Assembly (NCBI GenBank): GCA_018715805.1
Contig: DVKX01000019.1
Coordinates: 1 to 64,000 of the forward strand
Reading direction: 5' to 3'
Source: Candidatus Faecousia intestinigallinarum
GTDB lineage: Bacteria; Bacillota; Clostridia; Oscillospirales; Oscillospiraceae
Length of the DNA stretch: 64,000 nucleotides
In this document: piece after piece, positions 16,127-24,339 of the stretch
How positions within the stretch are numbered: position 1 is the stretch's first letter
Layout: each line of letters begins with the position of its first letter
Made by a program: the position numbers and the translations under genes
Notes under the pieces: generated by a model
Told to the model about the DNA's origin: nothing
Databases searched by the model: none
Seen by the model: only the letters and a program-made list of their open reading frames with translations

Positions 16127-17155
16127 TTATTTCTTCGCGACATATTTTTGGGTATCAATGGACACGGCCAGCAGAATGATGGCGCCCTTGATGATGTACT
16201 GCAGGTAGGGATTCACGCTCAGGTAAACCAAGCCGTAGCTGATGAGCTGGAAGATGAGCACGCCGATGACTACGCCGCCTACGGTGCCCACGCCGCCGCG
16301 CATGGAGACGCCGCCCGCCACACAGGCGGCAATGGCGTCGCACTCATAGCCGGAGCCTAACGTATTGGCGGCGCTGCCAGTCCGCGCGGCCTCCAAAGAG
16401 CCGCCCAGGCCATAGAGCAGCCCGGCGATCATATAGATCAGCATCATATTCCGGGTGATGTTGATGCCGGAGACGGCGGAGGCCTCAGAGTTGCCGCCGA
16501 TGGCAAACATATTCCGCCCCAGCACCGTTTTGTTCCAGATAAACCAAATCACCGCCACAGCGATCACCGCATAAACGATCAGGTAGGGAAGTTCAAAGCT
16601 CCCGATAATAATGCGCCCCTGCGCCAATTCCTTGTAGGCTTCGGACAGACCGCCGATGGGGGAGGAGTTGTTTACCACATCAAAGTAGATGGACTGTACG
16701 CCGAAGAGCACCAGCTGGAATGCCAGAGAGGCAATGAACGGCGCGACTTTCAGCTTGGATACGAAGAAGCACTGCACCATAGAGAAGACGGCGCACAGGA
16801 TCATGGAAGCCAGGATGGGCAGCCATACGGGAAGCTCCGGCATACTGGTAAAAATCCGACGGGAATAGTCTCCGGCCTGGAGCAGAGAGGCTGCCAAAAT
16901 ACCGGCCATACCCACGGCGCGCCCCAGGGAGAGATCTGTGTTGCCTAGGACGATGATGCCGGCGACGCCCAGGGCGAGAATGATACGGGTGGATGCCTGA
17001 CTGAGAATGAAAGTCAGGTTTTTCATGGTCAAAAGGGAGGGGTCAATGACCACCATGATCACAAAGATACAAACAAGAACGATATAGATCGCATAATCCA
17101 TGGAATACTGGGCGATTTTTCTCCCGGATATTCTTCTGTCAGATAACCGATTCAT
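16127..17155 (-). CDS. sugar ABC transporter permease (RbsC/MglC type)
   Basis: A 342-residue polytopic permease of the BPD_transp_2 family. Typical motifs are ILALGVAGIIVLGNTDLSLG and AIAACVAGGVSMRGGVGTVG, the latter near the ATPase-coupling region. With the ATPase and MglB-like binding protein upstream it forms a CUT2-class monosaccharide importer. The start at 17155 (MNRLSDRR) follows AAGAGG; the earlier in-frame codon at 17185 lies inside the ATPase gene. Confidence 0.9.
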   Translation of the reverse strand: MNRLSDRRISGRKIAQYSMDYAIYIVLVCIFVIMVVIDPSLLTMKNLTFILSQASTRIILALGVAGIIVLGNTDLSLGRAVGMAGILAASLLQAGDYSRRIFTSMPELPVWLPILASMILCAVFSMVQCFFVSKLKVAPFIASLAFQLVLFGVQSIYFDVVNNSSPIGGLSEAYKELAQGRIIIGSFELPYLIVYAVIAVAVIWFIWNKTVLGRNMFAIGGNSEASAVSGINITRNMMLIYMIAGLLYGLGGSLEAARTGSAANTLGSGYECDAIAACVAGGVSMRGGVGTVGGVVIGVLIFQLISYGLVYLSVNPYLQYIIKGAIILLAVSIDTQKYVAKK

Positions 17156-17166
17156 AGTGATACCTC

Positions 17167-18675
17167 TTAAACAAATTTTGCGCACAGCCGCATGATCTCT
17201 TCCTGGCTGGCAGTTTTGGCGTCCACAATTCCGGCCACACGGCCGTTGCTCATGACCAGAATCCGGTCGGATACGCCCAGCAGCTCCGGCATCTCCGAAG
17301 AGATAAAGAGCACGGCATGCCCTTCGCTGGCCAGGGCGTTGATCTTCTGATAGATCTCATATTTGGAACCCACGTCGATGCCCCGGGTGGGCTCGTCCAT
17401 CATCAGAATATCGGGATTTTCCAGAAGCCAGCGGCCGATAATGACCTTTTGCTGGTTGCCGCCCGAAAGGGTACCGATGCGTGTTTTCTGCGACGGGGTT
17501 TTTACATTCATGCTGGCGATTACCTGGTCGGTGGTCTGCTTGATCCGCTTGTTCTGCAGGATGCCCAAGCGGCTGCGGAAAGAGCGGAGAGACACCACGA
17601 CAGTATTGAAAGAAACGGAAAGCCCCGCAAAAATGCCGGTTTTCCGGCGTTCCTCCGTAATCAGTGCAAGTCCGCTTTGAATGGCGCTGTGGGGCGTATG
17701 CTTCAGCAGAGGCTTGCCGTTTTTCAGAATAGTGCCGCTGCCGAAGCGGCGAATGCCGAAGATGGTTTCCACGATCTCCGTCCGGCGGGAACCCACCAGT
17801 CCGGCAATTCCCAGAATCTCGCCGCGGTGCAGATCAAAGGACACATCCTGGCAGGAAGGCTGATAATAGCCGGTAAGATGCTCTACCCGCAGCACCACAT
17901 CCAGCGTGGGGCGGTTTGTTTTGGGAGGGAAGCGGTCTGTCAGTTCCCGGCCCACCATCATGCGGATAATTTCGTCAATAGTCAGCTCTGCGGCAGGCTT
18001 TGTGCCGATGAGGTGACCGTCCCGCATCACGGTAACATAGTCGGAGATTTGCAGAATTTCCTCCATTTTGTGGGAGATGTAGACAATGCCGCAGCCCCTG
18101 GAGGTCAGCTTTCCCAGAATGCGGAACAGATGCGCAACCTCCCGTTCCGTCAGAGACGATGTCGGCTCGTCCAGGACGATGATCCTGGCATTGCAGGAAA
18201 CGGCCTTGGCGATCTCAATCATCTGGCACTCCGAGACGGAAAGCCGTCCGATCCGCTCCCGGGGATCCAGATGAATGTCCAGATCTTCAAACAAAGCCAA
18301 GGTGTCCTTATACATTTTTGCTTTGTCCACCATCAGCTTTGCGGTTCTGGGGAACCGCCCCAGCCATATGTTTTCCATGATGCTCAGACCCTGCACTTGG
18401 TTCAGCTCCTGGTGCACCATAGATACGCCGCCGTCCAGAGCCTGCCGGGGGTTGGCAAAATTAACCGGCTCCCCGTCGATCAGAATCTCTCCGGCGTCTT
18501 TTTTATATATGCCGAACAGGCACTTCATCAAGGTGGATTTTCCAGCGCCGTTTTCGCCCATCAGCGCGTGAATCTTACCCTCTTGCACGGTGAAATCGAT
18601 TTCACTGAGCGCCTGTACGCCGGGAAATGCTTTGCTGATGCCCCGCATCTCCAGTAAAACCTTTTCGCTTGGCAT
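17167..18675 (-). CDS. sugar ABC transporter ATP-binding protein (MglA/RbsA type)
   Basis: A 502-residue protein with two fused ABC domains, as is usual for CUT2 sugar importers. The first domain has Walker [10 protein letters not shown], the degenerate signature [14 protein letters not shown] and Walker [12 protein letters not shown]. The second domain has [16 protein letters not shown] in place of a canonical Walker A, signature [15 protein letters not shown] and Walker [13 protein letters not shown]. It energises the permease encoded immediately downstream. Confidence 0.93.
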   Translation of the reverse strand: MPSEKVLLEMRGISKAFPGVQALSEIDFTVQEGKIHALMGENGAGKSTLMKCLFGIYKKDAGEILIDGEPVNFANPRQALDGGVSMVHQELNQVQGLSIMENIWLGRFPRTAKLMVDKAKMYKDTLALFEDLDIHLDPRERIGRLSVSECQMIEIAKAVSCNARIIVLDEPTSSLTEREVAHLFRILGKLTSRGCGIVYISHKMEEILQISDYVTVMRDGHLIGTKPAAELTIDEIIRMMVGRELTDRFPPKTNRPTLDVVLRVEHLTGYYQPSCQDVSFDLHRGEILGIAGLVGSRRTEIVETIFGIRRFGSGTILKNGKPLLKHTPHSAIQSGLALITEERRKTGIFAGLSVSFNTVVVSLRSFRSRLGILQNKRIKQTTDQVIASMNVKTPSQKTRIGTLSGGNQQKVIIGRWLLENPDILMMDEPTRGIDVGSKYEIYQKINALASEGHAVLFISSEMPELLGVSDRILVMSNGRVAGIVDAKTASQEEIMRLCAKFV

Positions 18676-18704
18676 AGAAACCTCCGTTTTTGTTGCATTT
18701 GGTT

Positions 18705-18737
18705 AAAATGGCGCCGCCAAATAGCGGCGCCATTTTT
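18705..18737 (-). terminator. hairpin between binding-protein and ATPase genes (attenuator-like)
   Basis: AAAATGGCGCCGC (18705-18717) pairs with GCGGCGCCATTTT (18724-18736), a 13-bp perfect stem in the 73-nt gap within the operon. The minus-strand sequence after it lacks a long T run, so it is more likely a partial terminator or mRNA-stabilising stem. It would give more binding protein than ATPase. Confidence 0.65.
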
Positions 18738-18748
18738 GGGTCGGATGG

Positions 18749-19840
18749 TTAGTTCAGAATGCTGGCGTAAATATCCTCGGCAACCTGGAGGTTGCTGCTG
18801 TCGATGGGAATGTAGGGAACCCGGATATCCCGCATGGTGCCGAATTCACCTTCCACATTGGTGAGCACATCCGCGCCGGTGGCCAGATTGTAGCACATCC
18901 GGAAAATGCAGCGACCCTCCTGGGCGGCATCGGAAAGGATAGAGCCGATGATGTCTCCGCTCTCAATCAGCGGCAGAACTTCGGGCAGGGCGTTGATACC
19001 CACGATGCCGCACTCCATGTTGGCGGCGGAGAGAGCTTCGTAAGCGCCCAGGGTCATGGCGTCGCTATTGGTGAGCACCATTTCCACACCGTCGCCATAC
19101 TTGCCGATCCAAGCGTCCATGACTTCCTTGGCTTCCACCGTCTTAAACTGGCCGGTCTGAATGTCCAGCAGTTCCACGTTGGCTCCCAGGCTGGCAAGGG
19201 TGTCCTGGTTGGCCTGAGTGCGGGCTTCCGCGTCGGGGTGGCCGGGAGTGCCCTTAATGATTACATACTGCATGATGCCGTCGCCGTTCTTGTCCAGGGA
19301 AGGATCATTCTGGAAAGCCTCCCAGGCCATTTGCGCCTGCATCTCGCCGGACTCCTCGGGGGTGGTGCCTACATAGTAGCAATCATCGTAGCTCATCAGA
19401 TCCTCTTCAGAGGGGCAGCGGTTGAAGAACACCACCGGGATGCCCGCGTCCCGCACCTTTTCGATGAGGATGCTGGCGGACTCGGTGGCCACGGCGTTGA
19501 TGGCGATAACGTCAACGCCCTGCTGGATCAGGTTGTCCAACTGCTCCACCTGCTTGGACTGGTCGTTCTGGGCGTCCACCATGAGCAGCTCGGCGCTGTC
19601 GCCGCACTCATTGGTGATGCTGTTGCGGATGTAAGTAACGTAGGCGTTGGTGTAGTCGAAGATCATAACGCCGATCTTCGGCTTTTCCGCAGTGTCTGTA
19701 GCTTCCGGCTCCGTGCTGGCTGCGGGGGTAGCAGGGGGCTCGGTGTTCGGGTTGGTTGCGGCCGGCTCCTTTGTGCTGCATCCTGCAAATACGCAGATGA
19801 CGAGCGCAAAGACCAACAGCATGCTGATCAGCTTTTTCAT
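18749..19840 (-). CDS. MglB-like sugar ABC transporter substrate-binding lipoprotein
   Basis: A 363-residue periplasmic-binding-protein-like lipoprotein (peripla_BP_4). The signal MKKLISMLLVFALVICVFAGC has its lipidated Cys at 21, then a Thr/Pro-rich linker. The mature domain begins KPKIGVMIFDYTNAYVTYIR and contains DKNGDGIMQYVI, matching the calcium loop of galactose-binding protein MglB. The ligand is a monosaccharide or related polyol; galactose itself is not assured. The start at 19840 follows GGAGG. It is the second gene of the operon, after the SDR. Confidence 0.9.
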   Translation of the reverse strand: MKKLISMLLVFALVICVFAGCSTKEPAATNPNTEPPATPAASTEPEATDTAEKPKIGVMIFDYTNAYVTYIRNSITNECGDSAELLMVDAQNDQSKQVEQLDNLIQQGVDVIAINAVATESASILIEKVRDAGIPVVFFNRCPSEEDLMSYDDCYYVGTTPEESGEMQAQMAWEAFQNDPSLDKNGDGIMQYVIIKGTPGHPDAEARTQANQDTLASLGANVELLDIQTGQFKTVEAKEVMDAWIGKYGDGVEMVLTNSDAMTLGAYEALSAANMECGIVGINALPEVLPLIESGDIIGSILSDAAQEGRCIFRMCYNLATGADVLTNVEGEFGTMRDIRVPYIPIDSSNLQVAEDIYASILN

Positions 19841-19897
19841 GCGATGTTCCTCCAATTTTTTGTATTTGAAAATAGGCAAACCCATTTTCTTACGGTT

Positions 19898-20653
19898 TTA
19901 TACAGTCATGCCGCCGTCCACCACAATATTGGCGCCGGTCATGAAGCCCACTTCCGCGCCGGCGGCGAATACAATGGCCTTTGCCACCTCCTGAGCGGTG
20001 CCCAGCCGCCCCATGGGCTGCCGTGCGATAAACTGCCGCATAGCCAGCTCTGGGTCGGGGGAAGCGTCTACTCTGCGCTGGAAGGAGGGGGAATAGACGG
20101 TGCCGGGGCTGACGCAGTTGACGCGGATGCCTTCGGAAACGTACTCTGCGGCCATGGAGCGGCTGAGAGAGAGCACGGCGCCTTTGGTGGCGCTGTAAAT
20201 AGCGCGGTTGGCCACGCCCTTGATGGCTACGGTGGAGGCGATGTTCACGATAGAACCCTTAGTCTGCCGGAGATGCGGCATTGCCAGACGGCACATCAGG
20301 AATACGCCTTTTACATTGGTATCCATGGCGGCGTCCCAGTCCTCCAAAGAAGCGGTTTCCACGCTCCCGCCGGGAACCACCCCCGCCGCATTCACCAGGA
20401 TGTCGATTTGGCCGAAAGTCTCCACCGCCGCTTGTATGATTCGCTGGCAATCGGCTTCCCTGCCTACGTCGCCCTGCACAAAGATCGCGCTGCCGCCGGA
20501 GCGCCGGATCTCCTGGCAGGTTTTTTGCGCGGAGGCGGAAAGAGAATTGACGACTACGTTGGCGCCCTCCGAGGCGAAGAGAAAAGCGGCCTCCTGCCCC
20601 ATCCCAGCGCCGGCGCCGGTGAGAATGACTGTCTTATTTTGACACGGTTTCGT
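19898..20653 (-). CDS. SDR-family oxidoreductase, probably starting at ACG
   Basis: A ~251-residue classical short-chain dehydrogenase. It has a TGAGAGMGQEAA cofactor motif, NAAG, the catalytic Ser in NIASTVAI, the YSATK Tyr-Lys pair (Y and K catalytic) and SPGTVYSP. It is the first gene of the nine-gene operon and probably oxidises a sugar or polyol hydroxyl. Start choice is unusual. GTG at 20689 lies upstream of the likely transcription start, and GTG at 20662 overlaps the SD sequence AAGGGGG. ACG at 20653 sits exactly 8 nt after that SD and gives the family-like N terminus (M)KPCQNKTVILTGAG. Confidence 0.85.
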   Translation of the reverse strand, partial: TKPCQNKTVILTGAGAGMGQEAAFLFASEGANVVVNSLSASAQKTCQEIRRSGGSAIFVQGDVGREADCQRIIQAAVETFGQIDILVNAAGVVPGGSVETASLEDWDAAMDTNVKGVFLMCRLAMPHLRQTKGSIVNIASTVAIKGVANRAIYSATKGAVLSLSRSMAAEYVSEGIRVNCVSPGTVYSPSFQRRVDASPDPELAMRQFIARQPMGRLGTAQEVAKAIVFAAGAEVGFMTGANIVVDGGMTV

Positions 20654-20679
20654 GGGAAACACCCCCTTGTGTTTTCTAT

Positions 20680-20708
20680 AGGATACCACGTTCTAACCAA
20701 ATTTGCAA
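20680..20708 (-). promoter_or_regulatory. sigma-A promoter of the nine-gene sugar-oxidation operon
   Basis: On the minus strand TTGCAA (20703-20708), 17-nt spacer, TATCCT (20680-20685). Transcription should start near 20673, just upstream of the SD at 20662-20668. Confidence 0.65.
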
Positions 20709-20714
20709 CTGTCT

Positions 20715-20733
20715 TGCGAGATTTTTTGTCGCA
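20715..20733. promoter_or_regulatory. inverted repeat TGCGA-N9-TCGCA, candidate operator
   Basis: TGCGA (20715-20719) and TCGCA (20729-20733) form a 5+5 inverted repeat with a 9-nt centre. It lies directly upstream of the operon promoter and about 140 nt before the divergent PrpR-like regulator gene. The position suits a binding site for that regulator. Confidence 0.45.
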
Positions 20734-20868
20734 TTTTGAAACACTATTCGAAAAATGCCGTTTTTTGAGAAAAGTGGTGGATTTTTCTGTGCTGCTATAC
20801 TATAATTATTTATTGAAAATGAGCACAGAAATTCAATATAAAAATTCAGGGATGGAGGGCGACAAGGA

Positions 20869-22662
20869 ATGAAAATGAACGTGCTGGCGTTTGCGCCCTA
20901 TGAGGCCATGCGCACAACGATCCGCGAAGCACAGAAAAACTACCCGGAGTTGTCGGTGGATATTGTAGTGGGCACATATGACGACTATTTGGAAAAAAGC
21001 GACAGCATCGACCTGTCTCAATATGACTGCGTGTTTGCACGGGGCTATACGGCGCAGATGCTGAAAAAGACGTCGGTGGTTCCGGTGTCGGAAATCAAGG
21101 TTTCACTGTATGATATGCTCCGGGTGATCACCACCGCGCGGCTCCGCAGCGTTCCGTTTGCCATTCTGGCATCCGCCAATATATTAGAGACGGCGCATCA
21201 AATAGTGGATATTCTGCAATACCAGGACATCTTCACCTATGCCATTGAAAGTGAAGAAGAGGCTGCGTCCCATTTGGCAGAGCTGACCCAAATGGGCGTC
21301 CAGCTGATTATTGGAGATGTTTATGCCGTCAACGCTGCGCAGCGATCCAATATCCCCACCATATTGATTACATCCAGCCGGATGAGTATTGAGGACACCA
21401 TCCAGGATGCCATTAACAACCGGCAGCAGCACCTGCTGGTTTACGAGAAGCTGAGCCTTGCCTCCGAGGTGATTCGCAATGCGGCTGACTCCGTAGTGGT
21501 TTATGACCAAAATGAGAAGATCGTGCTTTCCAACCTGACTGGACTGCAAATTACCTATCGGCAGCTGGAGAAACAGCTGCGAAAGATGCTGGAAAAGCTG
21601 ATGGATACCCGAGAGGATTCTTATTGCGTCAGCCGAATCAGCGGCAGTGTCCTGCGAATCCACGGCCGTGTGCTCAATCTCTCCGCGCCGTATTATGCTT
21701 TCTATATCCAGACCGCCCTCACCCCCGCCCCGGCAGTGAATCAGGGAATCCAGATCACCTATCCCTCGGAGGAAACGCTCCAGAGCATTACCGACCGGGT
21801 TTATGAACTGCCCCAGAAGCTTCTGAATCCCCAGGCGGCTACCCTGTCCGCCAAATTCCCCACGGTAATCATCGGCGGTATCGGCTCGGGCAAAGAGCTG
21901 CTGGCCAAGTACCTCTGGTGCACCAGCGCTTATCAGAATGTACCCTTGATTACGATTGACTGTACTACGCTGAGCCAGAAGGCGCTGGAAGCCTGTATCG
22001 CCAACCCGGATTCTCCCCTGTACGACGAGCAGGTGGTGCTGCTGGTAAAAAATCTGCACCTGCTGAACATGGAATGCCAGCAGATTCTGTGCCAGTTTCT
22101 GGAGGACTCCTCTTTCTCCTCCCGCTATCCCCTGATGGTCACCATGGCAGAGAATCCCCATGCCCTGCTCTCTCAGCACAAGCTGCTGTTCCGGCTGTGC
22201 GATTATTTGGTGGGCAGCTATCTGTACATCGAAGATCTGAACCACCGGCCGGAGGATGTGGCCTCCGCTGTGGGCACGCTGGTCAATAAGTACAATATGG
22301 AATTCGGGAAAGAAGTCATCGGACTGCTGCCCGACGCGCTGAAAGCGCTGCAAAACTTTCACTGGAACTCCAACATGAATCAGCTGAAATCGGTGATCCG
22401 GCAGCTGGTGACTACCGCTACCCAGCACTATATCACCTTGGAGCAGGTCAGCGCTGTGCTGGATACGTTTCAGTCCCCTTATGCGTCTTCTTCGGGACTG
22501 GATACCAACGGCACCATAGAGGAGATCGAACAGCGGATTCTTTTTGCGGTACTGCAGGAGGAGGATATGAACTATTCTGCTGCCGCCAAACGTCTGGGAA
22601 TTTCCCGCTCCACCATCTACCGGAGGATGAGGGAGGCGAAGCTGCCCTGCAGCCCGGGATAG
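20869..22662 (+). CDS. PrpR-N-domain regulator with degenerate AAA+ domain and Fis-type HTH
   Basis: A 597-residue regulator. Residues ~1-185 match the PrpR N-terminal sensor domain. Residues ~195-320 are a PAS-like region, residues ~325-535 an AAA+ domain of sigma-54-activator ancestry, and ~560-595 a Fis-type helix-turn-helix (YSAAAKRLGISRSTIYRRM). Walker A survives as GGIGSGKELLAKYL (336-349). The GAFTGA loop is absent, and the Walker B acidic pair is replaced (VVLLVKNLHLL where LFLDEI is expected). It is therefore unlikely to remodel sigma-54 polymerase. It probably acts as a ligand-sensing activator or repressor of the divergent operon. Confidence 0.85.
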   Translation: MKMNVLAFAPYEAMRTTIREAQKNYPELSVDIVVGTYDDYLEKSDSIDLSQYDCVFARGYTAQMLKKTSVVPVSEIKVSLYDMLRVITTARLRSVPFAILASANILETAHQIVDILQYQDIFTYAIESEEEAASHLAELTQMGVQLIIGDVYAVNAAQRSNIPTILITSSRMSIEDTIQDAINNRQQHLLVYEKLSLASEVIRNAADSVVVYDQNEKIVLSNLTGLQITYRQLEKQLRKMLEKLMDTREDSYCVSRISGSVLRIHGRVLNLSAPYYAFYIQTALTPAPAVNQGIQITYPSEETLQSITDRVYELPQKLLNPQAATLSAKFPTVIIGGIGSGKELLAKYLWCTSAYQNVPLITIDCTTLSQKALEACIANPDSPLYDEQVVLLVKNLHLLNMECQQILCQFLEDSSFSSRYPLMVTMAENPHALLSQHKLLFRLCDYLVGSYLYIEDLNHRPEDVASAVGTLVNKYNMEFGKEVIGLLPDALKALQNFHWNSNMNQLKSVIRQLVTTATQHYITLEQVSAVLDTFQSPYASSSGLDTNGTIEEIEQRILFAVLQEEDMNYSAAAKRLGISRSTIYRRMREAKLPCSPG

Positions 22663-22697
22663 TGAATTTCCGGAGAAACCCTGATTTGCCAAAGAAC

Positions 22698-22738
22698 AAA
22701 GCCCGTCGTGGGAGGTGAAGCCTCCCACGGCGGGCTTT
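22698..22738 (+). terminator. intrinsic terminator after the PrpR-like gene
   Basis: AAAGCCCGTCGTGGGAGG pairs with CCTCCCACGGCGGGCTTT (one mismatch), followed by CTTCAATTT. It stands between convergent genes and may serve both. Confidence 0.8.
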
Positions 22739-22786
22739 CTTCAATTTCTTGGGGGCTGCCCCGTGCAGCGGAGCGGAGAACTCCGT

Positions 22787-23101
22787 TTAATCTGCGTCGT
22801 CCTTCAGCGCTTCTATGTAAAAGCTCACTGGGCGGAAGCCATCGTTGCAGCTGATCATGGCGGAGCGCTGGTTTTTCATCCAGCCGTCATAAAAGTTGCT
22901 TCCGCCGCAGGACAGCGCCAGCACAAAGGGGGACATACTCTCCCACGCGCTTTGGCACAGTCCCTCCGGTTTTTGCCAGCCCTCGGCCACCCAGCTCTGC
23001 CCTTCCTGAATGTGGCAGGCGTGCGCGATAGGATTTTCATATTGCGCCATCAGATCGGGATAGCAGGCTTTCCGCATGGCGGTGATTCTGACTTTTTTCA
23101 T
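22787..23101 (-). CDS. TIGR04076 family protein
   Basis: A 104-residue cytoplasmic protein of unknown function matching the TIGR04076 pattern: an N-terminal KKVRITAMRKACYPDL, a central EGQSWVAEGWQKPEGLCQSAW, and a C-terminal block AMISCNDGFRPVSFYIEAL. The conserved cysteines (residues 13, 29, 49, 65 and 85) suggest metal or redox chemistry. The start at 23101 is chosen because only this C-terminal part of the longer open frame is protein-like. It lies 17 nt downstream of a Cys-rich gene and is probably co-transcribed with it. Confidence 0.75.
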   Translation of the reverse strand: MKKVRITAMRKACYPDLMAQYENPIAHACHIQEGQSWVAEGWQKPEGLCQSAWESMSPFVLALSCGGSNFYDGWMKNQRSAMISCNDGFRPVSFYIEALKDDAD

Positions 23102-23118
23102 GGCGAAACCTCCGGTTG

Positions 23119-23496
23119 TTATGAGGTGAACCCCTGGATTTGCAGCAGTTCGATTACTGTTTGCCCCCGCTGGGTAAGGGCGATGCTGCCATGAATGGGA
23201 AAGCCCTGGTAAGCCTGATAGGAGCATCCCTTCAGGGGGGCGGTATAGTCGATGGAGATCAGATTTTTCTTTTCCAGGCACTGTAAAATGCGGCTGTATT
23301 CCTCTGGGGAATGATCCTGGCTCTCCAGAAAAACCGGCTGCTCTGCGTCCGCTTTCCGGGCGACAGGCAGAAAGGGAAACTGCCCTAAAAGCTCCAGAAT
23401 GTCTATCTCTCCTTGGGTCAACTCCAGCACAGCGGCACAGCCGCTGCAGCCGCCGCAGCGTCCGGCGCAGCTTTTGCCGCAATCGTCAGGACACAT
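23119..23496 (-). CDS. Cys-rich N-terminal hypothetical protein
   Basis: A 125-residue protein of unknown function. The first 20 residues hold six Cys (CPDDCGKSCAGRCGGCSGC), which could bind a metal or an Fe-S cluster. The remainder (residues 25-125) looks like a winged-helix fold, with LTQGEIDILELLGQ and a final IALTQRGQTVIELLQ. A sensor or small DNA-binding protein is possible, unproven. GGAAGGAG precedes the start. It is the first gene of a two-gene unit with the TIGR04076 protein. Confidence 0.65.
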   Translation of the reverse strand: MCPDDCGKSCAGRCGGCSGCAAVLELTQGEIDILELLGQFPFLPVARKADAEQPVFLESQDHSPEEYSRILQCLEKKNLISIDYTAPLKGCSYQAYQGFPIHGSIALTQRGQTVIELLQIQGFTS

Positions 23497-23564
23497 AAGA
23501 ACGCTCCTTCCATTTTCCTACAATTATAGCAAATATAAAAATGCTGTCAAGACGGCATCGAATC

Positions 23565-23593
23565 TTGTGTTTTGCGAAATTCTGTGGTATACT
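23565..23593 (+). promoter_or_regulatory. sigma-A promoter of rubrerythrin
   Basis: TTGTGT (23565-23570), 17-nt spacer, TATACT (23588-23593). The ~105-nt leader ends in ACAGGAGGAATCACT before the ATG. Confidence 0.65.
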
Positions 23594-23705
23594 GACAGCA
23601 AAGGCAGGGAAGACCGTCCCGGTGGAGATATCCCAACGCAAAGCGGGAGGCGCCGTGTCACATAGCTTGCGCAGGACGCAGGCAATTATTACAGGAGGAA
23701 TCACT

Positions 23706-24245
23706 ATGGCAAACAAATACGCAGGTACCCAGACGGAGAAGAATCTGAGGGCCGCTTTCTCCGGCGAGTCCGAGGCCCGCAATAAATACACCTACTTCGC
23801 CTCCAAGGCCAAGAAAGAGGGCTTTGAGCAGATCGCGGCGCTGTTCCTGAAAACGGCGGACAACGAGAAGGAGCACGCCAAGATGTGGTTCAAAGAGCTG
23901 AACGGCATCGGCGACACCGCCGAGAACCTGGCCAACGCTGCCGCTGGTGAGAACTACGAGTGGACGGATATGTACGATGGCTTTGCCAAGACCGCCGACG
24001 AGGAGGGCTTCCACGAGCTGGCGGAGAAGTTCCGCTTGGTGGCGGCCATTGAGAAGCACCATGAGGAGCGCTACCGCGCGCTGCTGAAGAATGTGGAGAC
24101 CGCCCAGGTCTTTGCCAAGAGCGAGGTGAAGGTTTGGGAGTGCCGGAACTGCGGTCACATTGTGGTGGGCGTAGAGGCTCCCGCAATCTGCCCCACCTGC
24201 GCCCATCCGCAGGCCTATTTTGAGCTTCACGCAGAGAATTATTGA
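23706..24245 (+). CDS. rubrerythrin
   Basis: A 179-residue cytoplasmic non-heme diiron peroxidase that reduces hydrogen peroxide in anaerobes. The ferritin-like four-helix domain has diiron ligands in [41 protein letters not shown] and [12 protein letters not shown]. The C-terminal rubredoxin-like domain carries CRNCGH (C-x2-C) and CPTCAHP (C-x2-C) for the FeS4 site. The length is normal. The start at 23706 is fixed by AGGAGG. It is monocistronic, between its own promoter and terminator. Confidence 0.95.
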   Translation: MANKYAGTQTEKNLRAAFSGESEARNKYTYFASKAKKEGFEQIAALFLKTADNEKEHAKMWFKELNGIGDTAENLANAAAGENYEWTDMYDGFAKTADEEGFHELAEKFRLVAAIEKHHEERYRALLKNVETAQVFAKSEVKVWECRNCGHIVVGVEAPAICPTCAHPQAYFELHAENY

Positions 24246-24249
24246 GATT

Positions 24250-24276
24250 TACCCGGGCGAATGCCCGGGTATTTTC
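24250..24276 (+). terminator. intrinsic terminator after rubrerythrin
   Basis: ACCCGGGC (24251-24258) pairs with GCCCGGGT (24263-24270), then ATTTTCTT. Confidence 0.8.
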
Positions 24277-24305
24277 TTGTAATTTTGGGCGGACTATGCT
24301 ATGAT
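24277..24305 (+). promoter_or_regulatory. sigma-A promoter of the lipoprotein gene at 24340
   Basis: TTGTAA (24277-24282), 17-nt spacer, TATGAT (24300-24305), immediately after the rubrerythrin terminator. Confidence 0.65.
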
Positions 24306-24339
24306 ACAGGTATCGATCCAGACGGAAAGGAGCAGAAAT

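Noticed and set aside
20690-20868. Sigma-54 promoter for the PrpR-like regulator system
   Set aside because: No GG-N10-GC element is visible in the gap, and a sigma-A promoter is well placed; the regulator also lacks GAFTGA.
19238-20872. 544-codon plus-strand frame across the SDR and binding-protein genes
   Set aside because: Antisense shadow of two genes with intact family motifs; the translation is low-complexity.
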